NCBI RefSeq assembly: GCF_000355675.1
Contig: NC_020888.1
Span: forward strand, 3,802,001 to 3,866,000
Direction of reading: 5' to 3'
DNA length: 64,000 nucleotides
Source: Thalassolituus oleivorans MIL-1
Lineage (GTDB): Bacteria; Pseudomonadota; Gammaproteobacteria; Pseudomonadales; Oceanobacteraceae
The notes under the pieces are model-generated. The model did not search any database. It was given only the letters and a program-made list of their open reading frames with translations, and was not told where the DNA came from. Positions 26,513 through 35,198 of this stretch are shown in pieces. Numbering within the stretch: position 1 is the stretch's first letter; each line of letters opens with the position of its first letter. A program made the translations under genes and the position numbers.

Positions 26513-27355
26513 CTATTCTGCGCTGACGCCACCATACAAGGTGATCGACTTATCGCCGCCCTCAATGGACACGTCATTAAAAGAGAAGCCAAAATCCGTT
26601 TCATCGTAGACTGAGAACGAAGAATCGCCGATACCCAACGTTAGCTCAATCGCCTTATAACCACTGCCCGCACGGTCTTGAAAACGCGCATCAGGAACAC
26701 CAACTTCGATACTATCACCAATAGATAAAATCGAACCGGACTCAGTACCTAAACTTAATCGCTGAGCGCCACCCTCTATACGATTAACACCGGCACAATA
26801 AATATTATCGCTCTCCGTGCCTTCTTGATCCGACCAATTCCAGGTAATTCCACCCAGCGGTCCGGTTGCATCACTGACTTTATAGTAATTTGCTCGATAC
26901 TCGGTAGAGAAGGTCGCACGGCCCCCATCAACTAGGTCAGCATAGTATTCTGCACTGACCGCACCTTCGGATAAGCGCGTATTACTTTTGTCTATAACAA
27001 GAACACTGCCGCCACTCGTGGTCCAATAATTATTTTCTAGGCTTAATAAATTAAAGCCATTAGTACATGTGGCGATTTCCAAACCGTCGTCACCACTACG
27101 CACAACCACAAATTCTTTGCGGCTGATATGCGTTGTTTCGCGTTCAACCTTGGCACCATCAAGTCCTTTTGCTCTATTAATAATTGACCACACAACAACC
27201 CAAGTGCCCGTCATGGATGCGTTACTGACGCTCGCATTGGCTGCCGTGTAAGGATTAAGGGTATAACGCTCTAGGTCGATCGAGCTTCCGCCTCCGGAAC
27301 CACCACAACCAACCAATAACGTCCCTACTAGTAATCCTGCTTTTTTATTAATCAT
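26513..27355 (-). CDS. Hypothetical lipoprotein
   Basis: 280 residues. A short signal peptide ends in the lipobox LLVGC, followed by a glycine/serine-rich linker (GGSGGGSS), the usual look of an outer-membrane lipoprotein of this group. The mature part is rich in beta-type alternation, with paired cysteines (ATCTNGF, IYCAGVN). I do not recognise a domain. It stands alone, convergent with yheS. Confidence 0.65.
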   Translation of the reverse strand: MINKKAGLLVGTLLVGCGGSGGGSSIDLERYTLNPYTAANASVSNASMTGTWVVVWSIINRAKGLDGAKVERETTHISRKEFVVVRSGDDGLEIATCTNGFNLLSLENNYWTTSGGSVLVIDKSNTRLSEGAVSAEYYADLVDGGRATFSTEYRANYYKVSDATGPLGGITWNWSDQEGTESDNIYCAGVNRIEGGAQRLSLGTESGSILSIGDSIEVGVPDARFQDRAGSGYKAIELTLGIGDSSFSVYDETDFGFSFNDVSIEGGDKSITLYGGVSAE

Positions 27356-27412
27356 TACCCTACCCTGGCTAACTAAAAAATGGCCTCTGACGACGCCAAT
27401 AAAACATTAGAA

Positions 27413-27706
27413 TTACTGAGCGCCAGCGGCTTTCAATATTTCTGCGTATTCAACTCCTTGTGCATGGCTCGCTAGAGTTTGCACCAGTGTTTTACCTTCA
27501 AGATCAGCTGCGCTCAAGTTATGGCCTTCCGCTTTAAACTGGGCAACAAATTGCGCAAAGGTTTCTGGCAACATATGACGGTAAGCGCGAATGCCAGAGA
27601 TAAAATCTTTGTCCGTGCCGTCGTAGCTTTCTACCAGCATAAATTCACGGAATTGTTCTTCAGTCCAATCACCACCAAATACTTTTTCTTTGTCTTTCTT
27701 TTGCAT
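27413..27706 (-). CDS. PA4642-like small conserved protein
   Basis: 97-residue acidic soluble protein, no signal. The pattern MQKKDKEKVFGGDWTEEQ, then FREFMLVESYDGTDKD and FISGIRAYRHMLPETFAQFV, resembles the short PA4642 family of Pseudomonas; the C-terminal part (NLSAADLEGKTLVQTLASH) looks like a single ankyrin-type helix pair. Function unknown. A run of REP-type repeats separates it from trmB upstream. Confidence 0.6.
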   Translation of the reverse strand: MQKKDKEKVFGGDWTEEQFREFMLVESYDGTDKDFISGIRAYRHMLPETFAQFVAQFKAEGHNLSAADLEGKTLVQTLASHAQGVEYAEILKAAGAQ

Positions 27707-27731
27707 AAATACTCCTATAATTTTTTCAATG

Positions 27732-27873
27732 TGTTCGCGGATAAGATCCGCTCCTACACCAAGCTTGCAGTTATCTCAGATGTAAGAGCGAAACTCTTTC
27801 GCGATCATGTTCGCGGATAAGATCCGCTCCTACATACACCGACTCATTCGCGGATAAGCAGATCGCTTCTACA
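27732..27873. repeat. REP-like repeat cluster (four copies)
   Basis: A 27-base unit starting TGTTCGCGGATAAG and ending CCGCTCCTACA occurs identically at 27732-27758 and 27808-27834. A third, two-base-longer degenerate copy (TTCGCGGATAAGCAGATCGC and on) lies at 27847-27873, and a degenerate inverted copy (TGTAAGAGCGAAACTC...) at 27781-27804. Each unit is itself partly palindromic (GCGGAT/ATCCGC). The layout is that of a REP/BIME cluster. The last copy covers the stop codon of trmB. No transposase is adjacent. Confidence 0.8.
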
Positions 27874-28645
27874 GCTTCTTAAACATTAAATCCCAAACAC
27901 CATGACCACGCAGCTCACCGCGTTTTTCAAACTTGGTTAAAGGGCGATTTTCCGGGCGTTCAACGCATTGGCCTTTACCGGCGATATTTTCATACCCTTC
28001 GGCGGCCTCCATTACTTCCATCATATGTTCGCTATAGGCTTCCCAGTCGGTAGCCATGTGGAACACACCACCCACTTTTAAAATACGACGAATAGTTTGC
28101 GCGAATTCGGCTTGTACGATGCGACGTTTATTATGCTTTTTCTTATGCCAAGGATCAGGGAAAAACAGCTGTACGGTATCAATACTGGCATCTGGAATAA
28201 GCTTCAATACTTCAATCGCGTCGTCTTTGTAAGTACGCAAATTGGTCACACCGGCTTCTTCGGCCAGATATAGCAAAGAACCAACACCCGGTAGATGCAC
28301 TTCGACACCAATAAAATCTTTTTCTGGCGCAGCTTGGGCCATCTTAACTAACGACTGTCCCATACCGTAGCCAATTTCCAACACCACATGGCTATCGCGG
28401 CCAAATACCTCGGTTGGATTAATCACACCATCGCTAAGTTCCATGCCCATGGTCGGCCACTGACGCTCCAATGCGCCTTCTTGGCCTTTGGTCAAACGAC
28501 CCGCACGGATTACAAAGCTTTTAATACCACGACGATAAACGGGTTTATCATCTTTACCTGCCACTTCATCCGCAGCAACGGTATCCGGCAATTCAGTCTC
28601 CAACGCCGATTCTGGCGTTGACTTGTTCAATTCGTTATCAGACAC
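27869..28645 (-). CDS. trmB: tRNA (guanine-N7)-methyltransferase
   Basis: SAM-dependent enzyme making m7G46 in tRNA; 258 residues. The N-terminal 45 residues are an acidic extension; the conserved part starts [19 protein letters not shown]. Motifs: [15 protein letters not shown] (SAM site), [15 protein letters not shown], and the TrmB signature [19 protein letters not shown], with [17 protein letters not shown] after it. The C-terminal part [19 protein letters not shown] is also typical. Its TAG stop lies inside a REP-like repeat, suggesting the repeat has inserted at or redefined the gene end. DUF423 gene upstream is nine bases away, so the two share a transcript. Confidence 0.93.
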   Translation of the reverse strand: MSDNELNKSTPESALETELPDTVAADEVAGKDDKPVYRRGIKSFVIRAGRLTKGQEGALERQWPTMGMELSDGVINPTEVFGRDSHVVLEIGYGMGQSLVKMAQAAPEKDFIGVEVHLPGVGSLLYLAEEAGVTNLRTYKDDAIEVLKLIPDASIDTVQLFFPDPWHKKKHNKRRIVQAEFAQTIRRILKVGGVFHMATDWEAYSEHMMEVMEAAEGYENIAGKGQCVERPENRPLTKFEKRGELRGHGVWDLMFKKL

Positions 28646-28654
28646 AAATAAGCC

Positions 28655-29047
28655 CTATGGACGGGAATTAGAATGGGGAATACGGCTTGCAGCCACTAGC
28701 AACAAAGCCCAACCAATCAGCCAGCTAACACCACCAATAGGGGTGATCATGCCGAGTTTGCGCTCACCGGTTAATGCCAAGGCATATAAGCTACCGCTAA
28801 ATAGAATTAAGCCCGCGGTCATAAAACCGCTCGCTAGGCTTAGCCAGCGATCAGGACGTACCATCGACCAAGCTGCAAGCACCAAGAGTACGACCGCGTG
28901 TACCAAATGATATTGCACGCCGGTTTGGTAGGCCGTCATCAATTCAGGGGCGAGTACGCCTTTTAAGCCGTGAGCACCAAATGCACCAAAGGCAACTGCG
29001 CTAAAACCGGCAACCGCGGCGACGCGCAAGGTATTTCTTGCCTGCAT
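28655..29047 (-). CDS. DUF423 (YgdD family) membrane protein
   Basis: 130 residues with four membrane helices. The family marks GAFGAHGLKG near 22-31 and YQTGVQYHLVHAVVLL near 40-55, then LFSGSLYALALTG and TPIGGVSWLIGWALL, match E. coli YgdD. Inner-membrane protein of unknown function. It lies nine bases upstream of trmB on the same strand and is divergent from ubiD, with about 150 bases between start codons for promoters. Confidence 0.88.
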   Translation of the reverse strand: MQARNTLRVAAVAGFSAVAFGAFGAHGLKGVLAPELMTAYQTGVQYHLVHAVVLLVLAAWSMVRPDRWLSLASGFMTAGLILFSGSLYALALTGERKLGMITPIGGVSWLIGWALLLVAASRIPHSNSRP

Positions 29048-29197
29048 TGTGCAGCTCCTTAGATGAACAAAAATAGCGTAATACGCAAAACGACTCGCAT
29101 TATAAAGGAGACTAGGCCCGCCGTCACAATTGGCAGCTAGGCAATGAACACTGCTATCATGCTTGCCCTTAACAGACTCTGGATCTGGGAGATTCTC

Positions 29198-30667
29198 TTG
29201 AAGTACGCCGACCTTCGCGACTTTATCAAATTACTCGAAAAACGCGGTGAGCTTAAACGCATTAAGACGCCGGTCGATCCCTATCTTGAAATGACCGAAA
29301 TTGCCGACCGCGTGTTGCGCGCCAAAGGCCCAGCCCTGCTATTCGAAAACCCCAAAGGCTACGATATGCCGGTGCTGGCCAATCTATTCGGCACCCCCGA
29401 ACGCGTTGCCTTAGGTATGGGCGAGGAATCGGTAGAGGCACTGCGTGAAGTCGGTAAGCTGCTGGCCTTTTTAAAAGAACCAGAACCACCGAAAGGCTTA
29501 AAAGACGCTTGGTCGAAACTGCCAATCTTCAAAAAAGTGCTGGCCATGGGGCCAAAGGAAGTTAAGAAAGCGCCTTGCCAAGAAATTGTATTAGAAGGCG
29601 ACCAAGTCGATTTATCGAAAATCCCAGTACAGCATTGCTGGCCAGGCGACGCCGGCCCACTGATCACTTGGCCATTAGTTATCACCAAAGGGCCGCATAA
29701 AGATCGCCACAATCTGGGCATCTACCGCCAGCAAGTGATTGGCAAAAACAAGGTCATCATGCGTTGGTTGAGTCATCGCGGCGGTGCATTAGACTTTTTA
29801 GAGTGGCAAAAGGCGAATCCGGGCAAACCTTTCCCTGTGAGTGTTGCTTTGGGTGCCGACCCTGCAACGATTCTTGGCGCAGTTACGCCGGTTCCAGATA
29901 CTCTGAGCGAATATGCCTTTGCCGGTTTGCTACGCGATAGCCGTACCGAACTCATCAAAAGTATCGGCAACGATCTACTCGTGCCAGCATCAGCCGAGAT
30001 TGTTCTCGAAGGTGTTATTCATCCGGGAGAAATGGCACCCGAGGGGCCGTTTGGCGATCACACGGGCTATTACAATGAGGTCGATCAATTTCCGGTCTTC
30101 ACCATTGAGCGTATCACCCATCGCAAGAATCCGATTTATCACAGCACTTATACCGGCCGCCCACCAGATGAACCGGCGATTTTAGGCGTTGCCTTGAACG
30201 AAGTGTTTGTGCCGATTTTGCAGAAGCAATTCCCCGAGATCGTCGATTTTTACCTGCCACCTGAAGGCTGTTCCTATCGCATGGCGATTGTCAGCATGAA
30301 GAAGCAGTATCCGGGTCATGCTAAGCGCGTGATGATGGGGGTGTGGTCGTTCTTGCGCCAGTTCATGTACACCAAGTTTGTGATCGTAGTGGATGACGAC
30401 GTCAACACCCGCAACTGGGAAGATGTTATCTGGGCTATTACTACGCGTATGGACCCGGCTCGCGATACCACTTTGATTGAAAACACGCCGATCGACTACC
30501 TCGATTTTGCCTCGCCGGTTTCGGGCTTAGGCTCAAAAATGGGGATGGATGCCACGAACAAATGGCCGGGCGAAACCACCCGAGAGTGGGGTGAACCTAT
30601 CGTCATGGATGATGCCGTGAAGAAACGCGTCGATGCCCTGTGGAAAACCCTCGGCCTTGATGAATGA
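29198..30667 (+). CDS. ubiD: UbiD, 4-hydroxy-3-polyprenylbenzoate decarboxylase
   Basis: Prenylated-FMN-dependent decarboxylase of ubiquinone synthesis, 489 residues from the TTG at 29198, which has a strong GGGAGA five bases upstream and gives the conserved N-terminus [20 protein letters not shown]. An ATG 54 bases earlier adds residues not found in E. coli UbiD. The protein is nearly continuous with the family: [60 protein letters not shown] and [20 protein letters not shown]. It needs the cofactor made by UbiX, not present here. The stop overlaps the flavin reductase start by four bases. Confidence 0.95.
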   Translation: MKYADLRDFIKLLEKRGELKRIKTPVDPYLEMTEIADRVLRAKGPALLFENPKGYDMPVLANLFGTPERVALGMGEESVEALREVGKLLAFLKEPEPPKGLKDAWSKLPIFKKVLAMGPKEVKKAPCQEIVLEGDQVDLSKIPVQHCWPGDAGPLITWPLVITKGPHKDRHNLGIYRQQVIGKNKVIMRWLSHRGGALDFLEWQKANPGKPFPVSVALGADPATILGAVTPVPDTLSEYAFAGLLRDSRTELIKSIGNDLLVPASAEIVLEGVIHPGEMAPEGPFGDHTGYYNEVDQFPVFTIERITHRKNPIYHSTYTGRPPDEPAILGVALNEVFVPILQKQFPEIVDFYLPPEGCSYRMAIVSMKKQYPGHAKRVMMGVWSFLRQFMYTKFVIVVDDDVNTRNWEDVIWAITTRMDPARDTTLIENTPIDYLDFASPVSGLGSKMGMDATNKWPGETTREWGEPIVMDDAVKKRVDALWKTLGLDE

Positions 30668-31716
30668 ATAAACTACAAACGCCAGTTTATAAAGTGACGT
30701 TCCAGCCTCGGGGCGTCACCATTAACTGCCGTGCAGATCAGACCATTGCCGAAGCGGCTTTGGAACAACGAGTGATGGTGCCGGTTAGTTGCGAAAATGG
30801 CGTCTGCCAAATTTGCCAAGGCGAACGCCTACGTGGCGAACTAAGCTTTCGTAACGACCTTGGCGACACAATACTTGAGCAAGATAATCAGGTATTATGT
30901 TGCGTTGCCTACCCTAAGAGTGACGTTGAAATAGTTATGAGCGATGTCTACGCCCCGGACCACAAACCGGCGATCACACTGGCTTGTCAGATCAGTCTGA
31001 TTGAAGCGTTACCAGACGATGTTTATCGTGTTGAGTTAATGGCGCCAGCCGGAAAAACACCCGATTTTTTCGCCGGGCAATATCTAATGCTGCACGTTGG
31101 CGAGGGTGACAAGGCGGAACAAATCCCATATTCCATTGCCTCGGCTCCCGGTAAGCTCACCGCTTCAGATCCGCGCAAATTAGAGCTACACATCGCTGCC
31201 AATAGCGACACCGCCGAAAACGTAATTCGTTTTTTACGCCAAGCGGTTATTGCGCGCGTAACCCTGCCTATGGGTGACTGCTTTATCCATCAAGCCTTTT
31301 TGCAGAAAAACGCCGATCAGCCCCTCTTGATGGTGGCATCAGGTTCCGGCTTTTCACAAATGAAAGCCCTGATTGAAGCAACGCTGGCATTAGAACCACA
31401 GCGCGAAATTCACCTGTATTGGTCAAATCGTGCAGCCGTTGGTTTTTATTTAGCTGACCTGCCACAACAATGGTCACATTCTCACGCTAACTTTCACTAC
31501 CACCCTATCATTCAGCAGCATGCTGATGATTGGAACGGTCGCGCCGGTTGGATCTATCAAGTGATTCATGAAGACTTCGACGATCTGAGCAATGTACAGA
31601 TGTTTGCCTGTGGTTCTCCGAACATGGTTTATGGCACACTCGACCAACTTGCTCCGCTAGGGTTGACTGAAGCCAACATGCATTCTGATGTTTTTGCCTA
31701 CGCACCTCGCGGCTAG
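30664..31716 (+). CDS. Flavin reductase-type oxidoreductase with N-terminal 2Fe-2S ferredoxin domain
   Basis: 350 residues. The N-terminal 90 residues are a plant-type ferredoxin domain with C43, C48, C51 and C80 ([11 protein letters not shown] then LCC). The remainder is a ferredoxin-NADP reductase-type module: FAD-binding QIPYSIAS near 155, NAD(P)-binding [18 protein letters not shown] and the C-terminal [17 protein letters not shown]. Proteins of this layout are often labelled CDP-6-deoxy-delta-3,4-glucoseen reductase. E. coli has the simpler fre next to ubiD; the ATGA overlap here suggests the enzyme supplies reduced flavin, perhaps for the UbiX/UbiD prenyl-FMN system. That link is inference. 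Confidence 0.85.
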   Translation: MNKLQTPVYKVTFQPRGVTINCRADQTIAEAALEQRVMVPVSCENGVCQICQGERLRGELSFRNDLGDTILEQDNQVLCCVAYPKSDVEIVMSDVYAPDHKPAITLACQISLIEALPDDVYRVELMAPAGKTPDFFAGQYLMLHVGEGDKAEQIPYSIASAPGKLTASDPRKLELHIAANSDTAENVIRFLRQAVIARVTLPMGDCFIHQAFLQKNADQPLLMVASGSGFSQMKALIEATLALEPQREIHLYWSNRAAVGFYLADLPQQWSHSHANFHYHPIIQQHADDWNGRAGWIYQVIHEDFDDLSNVQMFACGSPNMVYGTLDQLAPLGLTEANMHSDVFAYAPRG

Positions 31717-31768
31717 ATTGCAGGAACTCGCTGAAGCTAATAACTCTCGAACAGAAACACATTAAACG

Positions 31769-31797
31769 TTACCGCCATCATGAGCGGTAATTTGCTT
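31769..31797. repeat. Inverted repeat between flavin reductase and mscS
   Basis: GTTACCGC and GCGGTAAT form a stem of 7 bp around CATCATGA, flanked by further A/T complementarity (TTAA/TTAA). It may be a terminator-like or operator element in the 115-base gap; without a T run the role is uncertain. Confidence 0.3.
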
Positions 31798-31831
31798 AAT
31801 CGAATTTTAATAACCTAAAGAAGGATCGCCA

Positions 31832-32668
31832 ATGAACCTAGAAAGCCTAAACCTGAATCCTGAACTACTGTGGGCCGATTACGTTTTACCGTGGGGCACC
31901 CAAATCATTCTAGCCCTATTGATCTTTATTATTGGTCGAATTGCTGTTGGTATGATTACTAATGGTGTGAGCAAAGTAATGACGACCGCCAAACTTGATC
32001 CTATTTTGGTCAATTTCTTATCCGGTATTCTGCGCAGCGTATTACTACTGCTTGTACTCGTTTTTGCGCTATCAAAACTTGGCTTAGACACCACATCACT
32101 CGTTGCCTTGTTAGGTGCGGCAGGTTTAGCCGTTGGTTTGGCTCTAAAAGATTCACTTAGCCACTTTGCTGCAGGGGTGATGTTGATTTTGTTCCGCCCA
32201 TTCAAAGTCGGCGATTATGTTGAAATCAACGGTGTTGGTGGTTCTGTAGAACAAATCACTATCCTCAGCACGCGCTTAAAATCACCTGACAACAAAGTGA
32301 TTACCGTACCGAATGGCAGTGTTTTTGGTAACACTATGATCAACTTCTCTGAGCAAGCAACACGTCGTGTCGATATGGTTGTAGGTATTGGTTACGGTAG
32401 TGACTTACTAAAAGCCAAAGCCATTCTTGAAGAAATGGTTAACGGCCATGAGCTAGTGCTAAAAGATCCCGCACCAAAGATCGCTGTATCAGAACTAGCC
32501 GATTCTTCTGTTAACTTTGTCGTGCGTCCTTGGGTTAACGCCGCCGACTACTGGACAGTTAAGTGGGATCTGACCGAGAAGATCAAACTGCGCTTCGACG
32601 AAGAAGGGATTGAAATTCCGTTCCCGCAAATGAGCGTTCATTTCGAGAAGACAGAAAGCGCTGCCTAA
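31832..32668 (+). CDS. mscS: Small-conductance mechanosensitive channel
   Basis: 278 residues (E. coli MscS 286). Three membrane helices at the N-terminus, with the pore-lining third helix carrying the glycine/alanine pattern VALLGAAGLAVGLALKDSLSH (about 92-111), then the beta domain FRPFKVGDYVEINGVGGSVEQ and VPNGSVFGNTMINFS, and the C-terminal alpha/beta part ending IEIPFPQMSVHFEK. The channel opens on osmotic downshock to release solutes. AGAAGGA precedes the ATG, and a UUCG-loop terminator follows, so it is probably a single-gene unit. Confidence 0.93.
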   Translation: MNLESLNLNPELLWADYVLPWGTQIILALLIFIIGRIAVGMITNGVSKVMTTAKLDPILVNFLSGILRSVLLLLVLVFALSKLGLDTTSLVALLGAAGLAVGLALKDSLSHFAAGVMLILFRPFKVGDYVEINGVGGSVEQITILSTRLKSPDNKVITVPNGSVFGNTMINFSEQATRRVDMVVGIGYGSDLLKAKAILEEMVNGHELVLKDPAPKIAVSELADSSVNFVVRPWVNAADYWTVKWDLTEKIKLRFDEEGIEIPFPQMSVHFEKTESAA

Positions 32669-32692
32669 TACTGGTAATTCGCTTAATAAAAC

Positions 32693-32717
32693 AGGAGGCT
32701 TCGGCCTCCTTTTTTTT
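32693..32717 (+). terminator. Terminator of mscS
   Basis: AGGAGGC, a TTCG tetraloop and GCCTCCT followed by eight T form a textbook rho-independent terminator 24 bases after the mscS stop. The remaining 230 bases to the next gene hold no recognisable gene. Confidence 0.92.
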
Positions 32718-32950
32718 GGGAAAAACTCAGCCTTTTCTATAAAAAAGACAGCTCAGGCAAGATATACAAGGTAATCGCATTGCAACTTATGGTGAACGAA
32801 CGTAAAGCAATGTATATGTAAATGCAGGTTTTGCCGTGTGCCAACAAAAATCACTATGTTATAGTCGTGCCACTCAAATATCAGCCCGCGCAGTCGTGGG
32901 ATTAGTACGAGTGTTTTATTCCGCACTATCCAAATAAGAAGGACCATACG

Positions 32951-34282
32951 ATGGGCTTTTCCGCTTATAGCCGCCTTAAGCAAAGCATGTATAAACAACA
33001 AACACGCCTCGGCTCGACAATAGCCGTTATTGTGTTCGGAGCCAGCGCAAATTTGAGTGTGGCTTCAGAGGTTATTGATTACGCCCAAATGAACGAAAAA
33101 GTGCGCTCTGGCGACTATGTCAATGCAATGAGCTTGGCAGAAAGCTACCGCAGCGAACATGAAGGCGACATCTGTTTTGACTATACGTATGGTCGTATCG
33201 CCTATTTCAACCAGAAATATGATCAAGCGGCCTTTGCGCTCGAGCGCGTAGTATTAAACGATCCCAATGATTACAAAGCACATATGTTACTGGCGGCAAC
33301 TTACGTTGAAATCGGTAATGTCGATGCGGCTACTTATGAACTGGCTTACGTGCGTGAACAAGCCAGCGATGAAGAGCTAGTTGAAGTTGCTGATGCGCAG
33401 TTACAACAGCTTACTAATCAAACTCATGGAAGCGCTTGGGAGGCCGCCGTTGAGGTAGGTGCCGGCTATGATGACAATTACAATCTGGGTTTAGACAGCA
33501 GCACCGTTGAGTTCAATGGTTCGCAGTTAACCGTAAGCAATGACCGTCGCAAACAAGACAGCTTCTTCAATGATCTAGCCGTTGACGGTACGTATCGATT
33601 CAGCAAGAAAAGCGCGCTCAATCTGCGCTTATGGCATCGCGGCTACTACGACGGCCAGCAGCAAACTGAATTCACCGTCCGTAATGTTTACACATTCCGT
33701 GATTTAAAATTCCCGGTAACACTCTCCGGCGAACTACGACCGCTATTAATTGATGGTGATTTCAGTCGCCTCGTAACGTCTTTGTCTGGCCTTGTTGATC
33801 TCGATAAAGAAAACAAAACGCTACGCCCACAAATCATCTCGCGTTTAACTCACCTAACATTTGACGACAGCACCCAAGAACGAGTGCGCGCAATGGTTGG
33901 GTTTCGACTGGGGTATGCACCATCAGCTTGGCACCATGCCGCTAACATATTGGCCTCCACTGAGTGGGCAATGCAAACGGAAGGCGAGCAGTATGCTCGT
34001 AATGCTATTGGCCTAACCTACGATCTTAGTTATCACTACCAAAATGGTAATAGCACATCGCTAAGCACTTCGTATCAGAACTATCAATATCAAGATGATT
34101 TCTCTACCAGCAATGAACGACGTCAAAGTAGCTTGTTTTACGCAACGCTCAAGCACGAATGGCAAATCGGACGTGCGTCCAACATCAATGCCATGTACCG
34201 CTTCATTGATGGTGCCAGCAACATAGATTTTTTCGACTATCAACGTAACTTCGTTCGTGTCGGCTTCGGCTACCAGTTTTAA
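32951..34282 (+). CDS. TPR plus outer-membrane beta-barrel protein (Slam/DUF560-like)
   Basis: 443 residues. A signal peptide ends near residue 37 (SVAS then EVID). Residues about 45-155 form three TPR-like helix pairs (VRSGDYVNAMSLAESYRSEH, YFNQKYDQAAFALERV, LAATYVEIGNVDAATYELAY). From about 165 (AAVEVGAGYDDNYNLGLDSS) to the end alternation of polar and hydrophobic residues suggests a barrel of about 14 strands, closing with FVRVGFGYQF, an outer-membrane C-terminal signature. This layout resembles Slam/DUF560 proteins, which move lipoproteins to the cell surface. It heads a plus-strand group with a FecR-domain gene (six bases on) and a PKD lipoprotein gene. Slam function is inference. Confidence 0.75.
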   Translation: MGFSAYSRLKQSMYKQQTRLGSTIAVIVFGASANLSVASEVIDYAQMNEKVRSGDYVNAMSLAESYRSEHEGDICFDYTYGRIAYFNQKYDQAAFALERVVLNDPNDYKAHMLLAATYVEIGNVDAATYELAYVREQASDEELVEVADAQLQQLTNQTHGSAWEAAVEVGAGYDDNYNLGLDSSTVEFNGSQLTVSNDRRKQDSFFNDLAVDGTYRFSKKSALNLRLWHRGYYDGQQQTEFTVRNVYTFRDLKFPVTLSGELRPLLIDGDFSRLVTSLSGLVDLDKENKTLRPQIISRLTHLTFDDSTQERVRAMVGFRLGYAPSAWHHAANILASTEWAMQTEGEQYARNAIGLTYDLSYHYQNGNSTSLSTSYQNYQYQDDFSTSNERRQSSLFYATLKHEWQIGRASNINAMYRFIDGASNIDFFDYQRNFVRVGFGYQF

Positions 34283-34291
34283 GGAAGAGTG

Positions 34292-35149
34292 ATGAAATAT
34301 CTAACCGGTTTACTTTTACCCATCCTATTCGCCCTGCCAAATTTAGCATTGGCAGATGCTGGTATTACGTTAGTTGCCAGCGGTGCTGTGACAGCAACTC
34401 AACAAGGCTCTGACGGACGCGAAGTTAAACGCCGCACTAAGATTTTTGAAACAGACTTAGTCACTACAGGCCCAGATTCACGCGCACAGTTTCGTATGAA
34501 AGATGGCGCTATGATTGCGTTGACCGAAAACAGCGAATGGCAGGTATTGGAATATAAATACCAAGAAGCGGAAGAAGACGCGGTCGCCATGAAGTTATTA
34601 AAAGGTGGTCTACGTACTATTTCAGGTCAAGTTGGTAAAGCCGACCATACCCAATACAAACTGGATACACCGGTTGGCTCAATCGGTATTCGTGGTACCC
34701 ATTACGAAGTCCGTATTACTGCCGATGGTAAATTGCTACTCGGTGTTTACGAAGGCACGATCGCCGCCGAAACATCGCAAGGCACCATCGAGCTAGGCGC
34801 TGCCGCTGAGTATTCGTTCGCATCCATAGATGCTGGCGGCAACATTACGTATTACGAAACGATCCCCCCTGAGTTTTCTGAAGGTCACAGTTTAAGCAAA
34901 GCGGATATCGAACGTTTAATCGAATCGGGGGCTGTCGAAACCAGTGAAGTAGCCGATGCCCTAGAGCGCCTAAGCAGTATTGACTCCTTCAACGTGACGG
35001 AAAAGCCAGAAGAGCCATTAGAAAATAATGCCGAAGCCTTTGCGGATTCTCAGGACCCTATAGTCACTGACGATCCTACAACACAAGAGCCTGATGCCGC
35101 AGCTTCGGAAGCCGAAGTTGTTTTAGACTTCAACGAAATTATTAATTAA
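34292..35149 (+). CDS. FecR-domain periplasmic protein
   Basis: 285 residues from the ATG at 34292 (a GTG just before it is in frame but AAGGAAG is better spaced for the ATG). A signal peptide ends at ALA-DAG. The FecR domain follows at about 30-165: RRTKIFETDLVTTGPDSRAQ, FRMKDGAMIALTENSEW, TPVGSIGIRGTHYEVRI and GVYEGTIAAET. The C-terminal third is acidic and helical. Unlike FecR itself there is no cytoplasmic anti-sigma part. Such stand-alone FecR proteins often neighbour CHASE2 cyclases and barrel proteins, as here. Confidence 0.83.
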   Translation: MKYLTGLLLPILFALPNLALADAGITLVASGAVTATQQGSDGREVKRRTKIFETDLVTTGPDSRAQFRMKDGAMIALTENSEWQVLEYKYQEAEEDAVAMKLLKGGLRTISGQVGKADHTQYKLDTPVGSIGIRGTHYEVRITADGKLLLGVYEGTIAAETSQGTIELGAAAEYSFASIDAGGNITYYETIPPEFSEGHSLSKADIERLIESGAVETSEVADALERLSSIDSFNVTEKPEEPLENNAEAFADSQDPIVTDDPTTQEPDAAASEAEVVLDFNEIIN

Positions 35150-35198
35150 TGCACATTGCCGATATGTGTGATTACCCAGTATTCACGAGATTTTAGTC

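Noticed and set aside
27732-27873. Repeated 27-base units considered as a CRISPR array
   Set aside because: Only two identical copies, uneven spacing, one inverted copy, internal palindromes and no cas gene; REP-type repeats fit better.
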